From the NCBI GenBank assembly GCA_023627715.1, contig JAMAHW010000006.1:558001-622000 (forward strand): a stretch of 64,000 nt of DNA. The letters are read 5' to 3'. Shown piece after piece: positions 23,101-33,577 of this stretch. Below the pieces are notes generated by a model, which worked only from the letters and a program-made list of their open reading frames with translations, was not told where the DNA came from and did not search any database. This DNA comes from Periconia sp. R9002 (lineage: Eukaryota > Ascomycota > Dothideomycetes > Pleosporales > Periconiaceae). Made by a program: the position numbers and the translations under genes. Every line of letters begins with the position of its first letter. Position 1 is the first letter of the stretch.

Positions 23101-23548
23101 CTCGAGGTAATGAACATAGCTGAAAAACAAGCATCATGGTCAGCATGCAGGTAGGTATGGATGAATACTCGACAAAAGTACACACCTGCGAGGGATCTCT
23201 CGTTTTTTCAAGGGATCGTAGCCTATGCACTTGACGCCGGCCTTGTCGCAACTCGCACAACTCGGTAGGCGCTGGTCGCAACGATTCTTCCTCAGGCGAC
23301 ATCTGTGATAGATGTGTCAGCGACGGAGACCTCATGTCGTCAAGTGGTCGCGATTGTACAGCGCACAACGCGAAGGGCGGTCATGGCGCGGAGACAGACC
23401 TATTGCAAGCGGAAACGTTCCGGAAGGAGGAGGCCGAGGATGTGGTGGCCGGGAGGGATTGCGGCTTGACGGGATGCGGGGCCTGAGTCTGCAGCGAAAC
23501 AATGTCACTGTCGTCTCCCTCGTCGAGAGCGCGCTTGTTACCGCTCAT
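20123..23548 (-). CDS. Zn(II)2Cys6 transcription factor with fungal-specific TF domain
   Basis: Model, in reading order: exons 23548-23400, 23302-23186, 23119-21252, 21199-21147, 21097-20123 (introns 97, 66, 52, 49 bp; phases close), 1053 residues. The binuclear zinc cluster is complete: Cys48, 51, 58, 65, 68, 75 in the order CxxC-x6-C-x6-CxxC-x6-C. It is followed by a linker and a short coiled coil (SYVHYLETRVAHLESLLQE) for dimerisation. The first intron splits the cluster after the first Cys. The central fungal_trans domain runs roughly 250-760, including FEHANPQIPILHRGEF and LRRRLWWCVYSLDR. The C-terminal 250 residues are Gln-, Pro- and Gly-rich, typical of an activation region, and end with a Phe/Gly/Asp-rich tail. 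It should be nuclear and bind CGG-type half sites. The regulated pathway is not evident; neighbours are unrelated by function. Confidence 0.9.
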
Positions 23549-25194
23549 AACAGGCTACAGCGCGGGCATGGCAAGACGGCTATGGAGTCAGGACTGGTGA
23601 GAAGCACAGCTAGCGCTAGTGCAGCGCGGGCTGGAAGCGTGGACGTCGAGACGCGGAGGTGGGCGCGAGCGTGGACGTGTCGAGAGGTGAGACGGATGGC
23701 GGCATACAGTGTCTCGTCTGGTCGTCTGGTCTGGTGTCTGACTTGTCTCTGCTATACGCGCGATGCGATTATCGACTGCGGTTGCTCCCCGCACTGACTG
23801 GGTCGAGGGACGACGAAGGGGCCCGGGCATAAGCGATGATCAGCCCCGACCGAGAGTGACGGCGACCGGCGACGCGACTGTGGGCGCGACCGAGCGGCGA
23901 TAACGAGGGCAGAGACGGGATGATACGGGAGCGGAGCAGATGCCGAGAAGGCGTGGGGGAAAGAGAGAGAGGGAGGGAGGCCATGGCATGGATGGCCAAA
24001 AGCGAAGGAGGCCAAAAGGCAGAGTGGAGGCGTTCTGTGCCTTATCGGGGGGGATCCTGATAGCGCACGGTTGGTGTCGCCCTCCTCACTCGCTGCCTTG
24101 TCGGACCGAGTCATGTTTACTTGCACGTTTATGTACCTGCATCACAGCCATACATAACCTCACATGTCAAGATGTACATAGCTACACAAACGGGGCACAG
24201 CTGTACATCTGACCTGAACCGTACTGTCAATAGTGTGCCGAAACTCTCCCTTGCGGGAATTTATTGGATTGGGGACGGGCTCTGCACAAACATGACAAAG
24301 AAGAGTGCATGTGGCTGATGATACACGTACTCCATGTTCCATGACTACAGCTTCACCGATCAGGTTGGAGAAAATCCCGGTCAAGTTCCCCAAATGAACC
24401 ACCGCAACTCGCAAGGCAGGGCACTAGGCAGCCGCTGCCTCCCGTATCGCCCCCCATCCCCCATGCCAACTGTCGCTTACTAGGTACTCAAGTATAGGTA
24501 TACCCCACCTCGCGAGCCGTGGGGTGTCCCCAAAACAATGTACCTACGTCTGAGTACATGGACATGTCTTACGCTGGCCCAAACACTGCAAGGCTGCATG
24601 TAATACCGTACTAGTCAATCACTTCAGCACAGAGCATTCTCGTGTCGATCCAATTGATACATATCTATATCCATGCATAATATTTGCAATACGCGCATCC
24701 TATTTCTAACCGTCATAGACACCAATAAACCAACATACGCTTGCCGCGAAAGGGGGGTATTGATAGGAAACCCGTCATCTTTTTTTGTGTGTCCGTCTCG
24801 TTCAAAACGCCAGTCCAACCATCTTTGCAGGTGGTATCTTTTGAGGGGAAACCGTCTAATATAAGAACCCGAAAATCCCACAGTCAGAGTCCTCCCAAAG
24901 AAATGAAAAACAATAAGGAAATAGCTCTAAACCTGATTAAAAAAAAGCGTCGTGGAATGGGGGAGAAAAAGAAGAGGAAGTCTAGGAGACTCCTTGCCGT
25001 AAATGCTTTCGGGTCCCCGTCTGGACTCCAGCCAACGGGTTCCCGATATTAAAACAAAATAACGTCCAAAGGGGCTGCGCGTGAATAAGAAACCAAGAGC
25101 AATTGTCCCGCCTGCGCCTTTGCCTCAAAAAAATAAAAAGCAGGATTCCAAGTCATGAAGTAATGCGTGCGTGCATATTCCTCTGGCCAATGCC
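23549..25194. other. Intergenic region (1.6 kb)
   Basis: Promoter region of the transcription factor gene and 3' flank of the MFS gene, both minus strand. GC-rich and low in pattern from 23550 to 24100, more AT-rich beyond. Frames present are short and overlapping. No gene, RNA or repeat recognised. Confidence 0.5.
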
Positions 25195-27202
25195 TCATTT
25201 GGCAAGCACGGACCCTGTGCTTTCGTCCGGGGTCAAAGTAAGAATAGACTCGGCGTCAGAGTCAGGCGAGGAGGCCAGCCCCATTCCCAAACCAACTTCT
25301 TCGTCATCGTCCATGCCTGGCGAACCCGGTCGCTTACGCTGCTCTTCCATGAAAAATCCAGGCATCCAGCCCACCGCTGCGATGGCTGCGCAAGTCCACC
25401 ACGCCAGTCCAGACATCCCGATGCGGTCACCGACAGAATCGACTGCGCCAGACACAGTGGGGCCAAAGCCTCTGCAGACGCTGGCCGACGCAGCGGCTGC
25501 TCCATTCAAAGTCCCCAGGACCTTTTTGGAAGGGGAGGCGTTGGCAAGCATGATGGCCAGGGATGGGTATGACAGTGATTGTGCGGTGACTTTCCAGACC
25601 AATAAAAGCACGATGCCCGGGATCCGCATGTTCTTGGGTAGGAGAGCAAGGTAAGGCGCAAGCAGGTAAAGGAACGGATACAAGGCAATCGTGAGGTAAA
25701 AAGTGCGAAGGCTGCCTATCTTCTTGCTGATCCAGGGGAAGATGAAGAGCTGAGCAATCATTTGCAGCACGCCCTGTATGGACAGAAGCATGCCGTTGGT
25801 TTGGGAAGAGAAGTTGAATCCGCCCTGGAAATAGAATGGCAGGTGGCGATTGTCGCCCGTAGGTTCGGCCTTGGACATGAGGATGGGCAGGAGCTGTTCG
25901 AGAGATATAGTGTGACTAGAAAGACGATTAGCGAATCTATCCCAACCGCTCAAGCTCCCAAACAAGGCATATCACGTGACGTACAAGGCGAGGATTCCGT
26001 AGCACACAATGTTCAAGCACACTTGCTTGGTGAAGGCGCTACGGACAGTGGGAGCGGCAGTCACTTCTTTCTCGAGATGGAAAGACGGTGGCTCAGAAAG
26101 GGAGGATCGAGAGCTGCACAGAGTCGGGGAGCTACAGTTGCTCCTGGGGGGAAGCGAGAGCATGGGATCCCTCTCGTCGAGCAGGAGGGCATGCTTGTCG
26201 GACCATCGAGCGGTAGAAGAAGGGTTGTGGCGGGACAGTCTGCTCAGCAGCCAGCGGCCGGCGTTGAGGCCACGGTCGTTGTCGTACTTGCGGTCCTCGT
26301 GGGTTTCCTCGAGGAACAGGATGCCGACGGCCAGGCCGCAGATGACGACGGCGGTGCAGACCAGGTTCGGAAGCAGGAACGGGTAGGCGTCGAAAATGGT
26401 GCCCTGGAACCAGGAGGGCAGAGCCAAAGCGGGGCGGGCAAGAATGCCGCCAAGCGTCGCGCCGATGATGGTGCTACAAAACAGCGGTCAGCGTCTGTCT
26501 GTCTAGTCAGGAGAAGCAATTCAGAAGACGTACCCGAGACACCACACAAAGGGCATGATGGAGTATGCGCGCGCTGCAAACACAAAAGTTAGCGTGTCCA
26601 TCCATGATTGATGCATGCATGCAACGCGAGGCCAACTCACGCTGGTGCTTCTCCACCGTCACCAGTTCTGCGACCGTCGTCTGGAGGACGCCAATGTTGC
26701 TGCAGTGGCCGTTAGCGAGCGCTACTGCATCGCGTCCCACGAATGACCTCACCCGTTCAGCAGCCCTCCCAGCGCCCGCGCAAACAGCGCCATGGGCAGG
26801 TTCGTAGCAAACCCAAACAACAGCATGCTCAGTCCCGTGCCAAACAGCCCTCCCAGCAGCACCTTTTTGCGGCCGATCCGGTCGCTCAATCGCCCCCAGA
26901 AAATGCCGCTCATGCACTCGGAAAATGCAAATGCCGAAGTCACCATCCCCGTGTACATGGAAATCTCGCTCTTGCTCTTTGCGACGCCAAACGACTCCAC
27001 CATGAAGTAGGCGTAGGGGAAAATGGACATGAAGGCAATGGGCTCGCTGATCCGGCAGAGTGCTGCAGAGAAATAGGTTAGAAGACGCACTCCTCTTCAA
27101 TGTCCGCTGCCCTCCCGGAAACGTACCCAGAATAGCCATTTGCCTTGTAGGGAACGGTGGATCCCTTTTGGTGCAGCTGTCCATCCCGCCATGCCGAGCC
27201 AT
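25195..27202 (-). CDS. Major facilitator superfamily transporter (ZIFL/YCR023C-like)
   Basis: Model, in reading order: exons 27202-27127, 27062-26753, 26699-26641, 26573-26534, 26473-25976, 25915-25195 (introns 64, 53, 67, 60, 60 bp; all phases close), 567 residues. The N-terminal half contains the first TM set (RISEPIAFMSIFPYAYFMV) and MFS motif A as GRLSDRIGRKKVLLGG. A Ser/Pro-rich cytoplasmic loop of about 100 residues separates it from the C-terminal six TM helices (VLLLVWKVTAQSLSYPSLAIML and following). The C-tail is acidic. The RISEPIAF and GRLSDR signatures resemble the zinc-induced-facilitator-like and yeast YCR023C branch of proton-coupled efflux carriers; the substrate is unknown. 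Splicing creates HQPRAYSIMPFVWCLGTIIG, a good internal check on the two small exons. Confidence 0.88.
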
Positions 27203-30200
27203 TGCTATTGTATACTCTGTTCTGTAGACTAGACGGGTGAAAGCCAATGGGTGAAAGGGTGAAGAAGCCACGTGAGGCAAGTGAAGGAAAGGAAGGTCGA
27301 GTTGATAGCAGATAGGTCAAGGGCGAACAAGTAACTAAAAGTAGATGGATGGTTACGAGTCAAGTCAGGTTGGTTGGTCAAGTCATTCAGGAGTGAGATG
27401 GAACGAGGTGGACGAGAGCGTCGTTAGATATATAAGATTTGAGTGGCGTCGTGGACACGGATGGGTCGCTGGGGGAAGAGACAAGGATAGGAGCGGCGGG
27501 GAGGAAAGAGCAAGTGGAAGTGGATACGGTATGATGATACGGTAGGCAGTAATCTTCGGGCGGATAGCAGCAGGACTGAGCAGCGGTGAGAAAAGGCAGT
27601 ACAGCACTTAGCATGGGGGTAAAATTTGGGGAAGAGGGAAGGCTATGGGATGGTACGGGCATGGCAAGGCCAGGACGAAACGAAGCCAAATCATGGTAGG
27701 CAGGGCCGGGGGACAGGGGAGGGTGGGTTTGATGGCGCAGAGATACAGTACAGACGATGGCGGTACGGTACAGTAGACTGGTACAGTACAGTACAGTAGA
27801 AAGTGAGTGTGACGACTGACTGAAGGGCAGTGAGATGATTTTCGGCAAAGAGTCAAGGCCCCTCCCTACCCCTGAGCGCGTGGGCCAGGGCTGTCGGGCC
27901 TCTGCCAGGTAGCTTGAGAAGAAGCTTTCCACCGCAGCAGGCCGGCTTAAGCGGAACCACGGCAATGGGGGCACTAGGGGGGAAGCAGTAAGGGCACGAG
28001 AGACGTTAATGAGACCTCGTCGAGGGCCAAGATGGGCAGTGTCAAGGCGAGCGAGGACGAGTCGATCAGATATGCTAGGCTAGCCCAAAAACCCGGGGAA
28101 CCGGACCAAACCTTCCTAGCTCGCAGCCATCCACCGGCCGGCCCACCCTCACCACCACGCACCGCCCGGGTTGTTGCTTTTGCCGAGAAAACACCCCCCC
28201 TGCCCTGCTCTGCCCTGTCCTGCCCTACTACAGTACTCCCCCCTCTGCAACGCAACACGACGCAACCCTACCCTACCCTACCAGGCCTACGACGAGAAAG
28301 AAAAAAAAAAAGGAGGACAACGTTTCTCTCTTCCCCCCTCCTCGGCCCTCAACCGGTGTCTCGCCATCAACGGCCCACGGGTGCTTCTTCAACTTCCCCG
28401 GGAGGCAAAAAAAACACACACACCCGCCCGGCTGGCCTTCCTAGCGCGCTGACGGTTCATTTACTGCGTCAGACCAATCGCGTCCAGGGCCAGGCCACGT
28501 TAATTCTTGATTGTTCGGTCATTTTCTTTTCTGCGATTTTATTTTTGCCCACTTCCTGCCTGCCCTTCGTTCCCCCCTGCGAGTCAGGCTCCTCGTCCCC
28601 TTTCGTATTATACCCAGCACGGGGGTTTAGCATCCAACACGCCGCAATGGCCCCGGCGGACGGTCACGGTTTAAAGGGAAACAGCAGCAGGTCATCAGCC
28701 TTCCTGCCTGCCTGCTTGCCTGCGAGATCCCCAGCCTAGCCTAGAATGGCGGTGTACCACGATTTCCAACGATGAAGGTCGTCACAGACACCATCAGCCA
28801 GTCGGGCTTCTAAACCTCTGTCGCTATGGACCGGCGACACACGAGAGGAGCAGACACGCCAGTTGCCAGCTAGATAATGAGCGGGCCAGCTAACTAACCA
28901 CCCTGCCTGTGTCACTCGCTGGCGGGTGCACGGGTGACGAGACAATCTTCTCTTCCATCACTGACGGTGCCATGGGCGGTAACTTCACGCATCGCGCGCG
29001 AATCGCAAAGGCTCCTTCGTCGTGCCATGATGATCCTGAGCAGGTCTTGGAGAGAAGCAGCACGTTGTTTCGCACTTAGCATGCCCCGCTTCCAAGGCTG
29101 TCACTCCACACGCCGGTCAGCATCGAGGTCTCAGATGGATGGTGCGAACATGGTACTATTTACAGCCAGCAGTTCTTTGCGTGCTAGGTACTTGATAGGA
29201 TTACAGCCTATACGCAAGGGTAGTGTCATGGGCTTTTCCGGCCAAGACCATGCAGCAGGAGCGACGTTTTAGTTGGGGAGAATGACGATAATAATCTCTT
29301 GCTTGGACGGCTGGGGTCCCCCCCTCCCCCATCACGGATGAGTCGTCGACCCCCATCCCCCAATCCATCGTCAGCTGACCTCCCTTGAGGCTAGGGCGCG
29401 CTGTGCTGTGCTTGCGAGATGATACTGGGCTGGGCATGGGGAGGAATTGGGCATGGGGGGACAATCCTTCAGCGTAGCGTGTAATAAGGATCAGGCCCAC
29501 ACGTCGATGAGATGGCAGGGCACAGCGCAGCACAGCACAGCGCAGCGCACCCGTCGTCGTCGAATTGGAAGGGCTGGTGGGCTCGGAAGGACTTCCGTCG
29601 CAAGGTGTCGTTGAAGGTTCCCCGTGGGCTGCTCTGGCTCAAGTGAAGGCGAAGCATGGTGCGGCTCGATGCGGTAAGCATAACGGTCGTTGTTTTTCCA
29701 TTCGACAAACCAGCAGACAGGGCGGCGGGCGTTGCGGCGGTGTGTGGTAAGGCTGCTGCTGGTGGTTGCAGGGCGGCCGGGGGGAGCCTTGCAGCGACCA
29801 CGCGAGATTGAAGATTGACACGCCCCGGCCGAACAGGGGCAGATGGAGGCTTCGAGGAAACTGAGACGCCCTATTTGTTAGTGGCTTTTCTGGGCTGGGA
29901 CCTCTCATTACTGGTACAGACGAGTCGGTGACTGCTGCTTACCATTGTCTTCGTCCTGCATGCACGCCAGATCCTACCGACGACCGGACCAGCAGCAGCC
30001 TCACTACTCTACTTCGCGAGCGCAATGTCCAGCGCTGCACAGCACAGCACAGCATTGCACTGCACAGCACAACCAGTGTACCTACGACTATGTACCGTAC
30101 GGTACCTGGTGCGGGCTGCTCTTACTCGCCGTCGCGCCAAGTGACCGGTCGTAGCCCAATCACGGCCTCGATCCAGCTCCCCGAAGATGGCGGCTAGCTG

Positions 30201-31843
30201 GCATCTGCAGTACAGTTGGATAGTTTACAGCAATAAGTTACAGCAGCTCCTTCCTGCACCATGTGTTCTATATATGTACCTGTGTATGCATCTGGACTTG
30301 TACATGTTCCTGTCGATAAAACACGGTCGACCCGGCAGAGGGGTTGATCGCCGAAGGGCGTGTGCCATCTACCTGCAGTGCTTTTTCCCTATTTTCCCTT
30401 TTTCCATGTTGGGGGAGTCAATATTTTTTCTTCTTTCCCTCGCGTCTCTGGTAGCGTGGGCCATGACATGAGCACAAGACAAGTAGCAGTACAAGTAGTA
30501 CAGTACGTACCAGTCGGCCACGATGGGGCATCCACCGCACGTTTCGGCGGCGCTTCCCATTGATTGAGCCAGCCCCGTAACGAGAAGTAGGCCAAACAGC
30601 CAGGCGACCCGAACCCCCGGCGCCCTACATCCGAAGCCTCCGATCATAATCAGACGTCACTTCTTGTTTGTTTGCACATCATGACATGCACCTGCTCCAT
30701 CATGTGAGCTCGACGGCCGTCTGCGTTGCAAGGTTGCTTCATCTATTGACTTTCTTCTTCTTGGTCTTGTTTCTTTTTTTGACTCATTTTGACTGGAGCC
30801 AACGCATCTACTCATCCGCACGCTATCTTCAGTGCCCAACCGTTGCACGACATATCACCCTGGCCGCCGTGGCTTTTGTTTTTTCACCTTATTTTTATTT
30901 ATTTTTTTAAAAAAAAAAGTCTTCGGTTCTTCATGCAGGACAAGATGACGGGGCGGGGATAGCCGCTGTTTACGGATTTCCGCTTTTGTTTGTGGCACAA
31001 GCCATCACTCATGACATATATGCAGCCATCGTATTAGGTAAATCCATCCCTCCACCTCGCAACCGCTCGCCTGGAAACTGCACCACCAGAAATCTACGAT
31101 AACTATGTCTGCTTCACGTCGCACAAGACGAGTGTTTGTACACATGTGGGCGAATCCCAACAGCCGGAGCAGCCTGTCCGGACCACCGGCCAACGTGAAA
31201 CTTTGTTTTGCCCTACCTACCGCAGGCGCGACCTGAACTCTTTTTCTTTTGCTCAAAAAAATAATCATCCGGACGCACATTGGAAATGGGCCTCGGCATC
31301 GTGATGCCGCCGTGTTACCAAGTCATGCTGTGTCATTGTCTGACACAAGCCGTGCGGGTTTGTTTTTGTTAGTCTAGGTAGTAGAAACCAGGGCTAGAAA
31401 ATGATGGCTACTGCTCCGACGTCCAAGATGGCTCGCTTTTCGCGATATACAGCATGCAAGGCAACGCAAGATCCGGGGATGGCATAACCAGAAGGCATGC
31501 ATGGAGGGGCTTAGATGATATGTACATACATACTTAGGCATCATGTACGTCTGCCTCACGTGCCGCGTGCAAGTCGCCGCAGCAGCGTCAGTCAGCTCCA
31601 TCAGGCGCCTGCCACGTCTGCATCTCAGAGGATGAGAATATCTTGTGCCCGAAGCCAGTCAGTCCAGCGTTCCGGTGAGGCCATGTACAGTACATGTAAG
31701 AAACCAAGCCGGGGGTGGTGGGCACCACTGATGGATGTGCGGTGTGCGCCGTGGATGCCAACGATCGCTTAGTCGGCCCGCGCACATAGACGCTTTCTCC
31801 ACGCCCATCTCCTTCGGCTCGTCACCGCCCGCCCGCTCACGAC
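27203..31843. other. Large gene-free divergent region (4.6 kb)
   Basis: The longest stretch without a supported gene. It separates the MFS gene (-) from the E2-like gene (+). It contains simple-sequence patches: GTACA repeats at about 27742-27799, CACAG/GCAGC repeats at 29521-29550 and 30031-30070, poly-T/A near 30890-30920, and pyrimidine-rich runs near 28190-28420. Frames of up to 235 codons exist (28032-28739) but are low complexity with no family features. It may hold long regulatory regions or non-coding transcripts; none can be shown from sequence. Confidence 0.5.
29521..29550. repeat. CACAG/GCGCAG simple repeat
   Basis: Degenerate tandem pentamers of the CACAG and CGCAG type. A second patch of the same kind occurs at 30031-30070. 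Both lie in the gene-free region. No function is visible. Confidence 0.6.
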
Positions 31844-33084
31844 ATGCCTCATCCCGACTCTCTACCGACCCTCCAGTCTTTCCGGAAGCAACAGCTTCTC
31901 GTTGAATTGTGAGTCTCTGCCCACATTGCCACTGTGCCGCAGCAAACTGCCATCGCTGGCACCCTGCTGACACCCTGCAGCTCTGGTCTTCGCCATGCAT
32001 CGCTGGACGGTGTCTTCGTGAGCATCACGCCTGGCGATCCGTCCTTGTGGGTGGGCGTCATCTTCGTGCGGAAAGGTACTACACCTCGTTGACCAGAGCA
32101 TGCTGCCCATCATGACACGTTTCCATCGCCCGCCAATCTCCGCTTCTTCTTCTTCTTCTTCTTCCTCTTGCTCTTGCCCAGACATACGTCGTATATTCAC
32201 CCACACGCAGGTCCATATGCTCCCGCCGTGCTGCGCTTTCAAATCTCTTTCCCGCCAAATTACCCGGCCCTGCCCCCTCTCGTGACTTTCTCCACCGATG
32301 TTTTCCATCCACTGCTTACGCCCCTCACCACCTACACTTACACCACCGGGGCAACAGACTCCGGCACCGTAAGTGCAACTGATGATGAGCGCCTCCCACC
32401 CGGAGGTTTCAGTCTTCGCCATGGCTTTCCCCAGTGGTTTGGTCGAGCTCGACAGTCTGCAGCCAGTTCCCGCAATGTGAGCGGATCTGGCGTAGAAAGC
32501 CCTTCCCCCGCCGTACAATTGCCATCCGAGCATAAGGAGACCCCCTCAAATCCGAATGTCCAAGACGACGTCATGGGGAGGCCCATCTCCATCGTGAATG
32601 TGATTGAATATATCCGTACCACTTTCACCGATGAGGACGTTTTAGATTCCATTTCATTGGAAGCTGCAGCACATCCAGGAGCATACCATGCCTGGCAAGC
32701 TTATCGTGCTGCCACACTGCGGCACCAACACCCTTCGCCAAAGTCTCCCACCTCGGATTCTGAAGCAAATCCAAGTGAGCCAAACAAATCACGTGACAGT
32801 TCTGCGTTGGGCCGAAATCGCCGGCCTGGAGAGTGGAACTGGGAAGGGGTATGGGAAGAGCGCGTGAGGAAAGCCGTGAAAGCAAGCCTTTCTGAGCCCA
32901 TCTTATTTGGAGGAGCATCCGGAGAAGACATTGTATGTCATACATACCCTATTACTTTTCTTGAGAAATTGCCTTTTACTGACAGAGGTCGATACAGATC
33001 AGATTTCGCAATGTTGATGATGAAGACATGGAGCGAATGAGGTCCCAGCTAGATACCATTGCCTCGAGGAGCGCCGCAGTATAG
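31844..33084 (+). CDS. Cysteine-free E2-like (UEV/AKTIP-type) protein
   Basis: Model: exons 31844-31908, 31981-32075, 32211-32932, 32998-33084 (introns 72, 135, 65 bp; phases close), 322 residues. The N-terminal 90 residues follow the ubiquitin-conjugating fold: LEF-type helix 1, LDGVFVSITPGDPSLWVGVIF strands, then PYAPAVLRFQISFPPNYPALPPLVTFSTDVFHPLL, matching the E2 pattern up to the HP motif. Where an E2 has its catalytic Cys, this protein reads Thr/Tyr-rich sequence, and the spliced product contains no cysteine at all. By analogy with AKTIP/FTS and UEV proteins it would act as a scaffold, in AKTIP's case linked to Hook proteins and vesicle traffic. The C-terminal part is disordered (100-150, 195-230) with helical stretches IEYIRTTFTDEDVLDSISLE and EERVRKAVKASL. 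The last small exon is supported by its in-phase join DIIRFRNVDDEDMERM. Confidence 0.82.
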
Positions 33085-33577
33085 ATCTAGTAGCTCGCAG
33101 TAGACTGTGATGGTTCCTCCGGCACCTGTGTGTGTTTATCCAATTCAGGATTGCAAACCTGGAATATATACTTCACAACTTTGAGTTCTCCACCACCTCG
33201 ATGTCCCCGAAAATGACATGTCCAAGAGCGTGGGAGGGAGCATGGGAAAGTGCGATCCTGCGATCCTAGTTCACTACACCATCCCAGAGGAAAGTCCCAT
33301 TGAGAGCAGGCAAGCACAGTGCTTCCTATCGTAGTTTCTATATATCATTCAGCAACGGCCTTGTCACCTCGTCTCATCTCTCCGTATCCCTTCATATGCA
33401 TGTACACTTTCTGGTTACCACTGCTAATCCCATGCTTTGTTCCCATTCATACGCACATAGATCTTATTCTATTACTTGTCCTCTCAGACTTAGCGCTCCT
33501 ACCTGTTCTTGGCTGGGGGGTAAACAATCAAACAAAGTCGACACGTCCCACGCGCTAGGCAGACGCGTCCGTCCAGC
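33085..33577. other. Intergenic region, promoter of the vWA-like gene
   Basis: Between two plus-strand genes. CT-rich leader-like sequence lies at about 33320-33520. No other feature recognised. Confidence 0.5.

Noticed and set aside
25762..26592. 276-codon plus-strand frame
   Set aside because: It lies wholly across exons of the MFS transporter, whose splice phases and motifs are convincing; it is an antisense shadow.
28032..28739. 235-codon plus-strand frame in the large gene-free region
   Set aside because: Low-complexity Pro/Ser/Thr-rich translation, GC-driven absence of stops, no splice-consistent partner and no family features.
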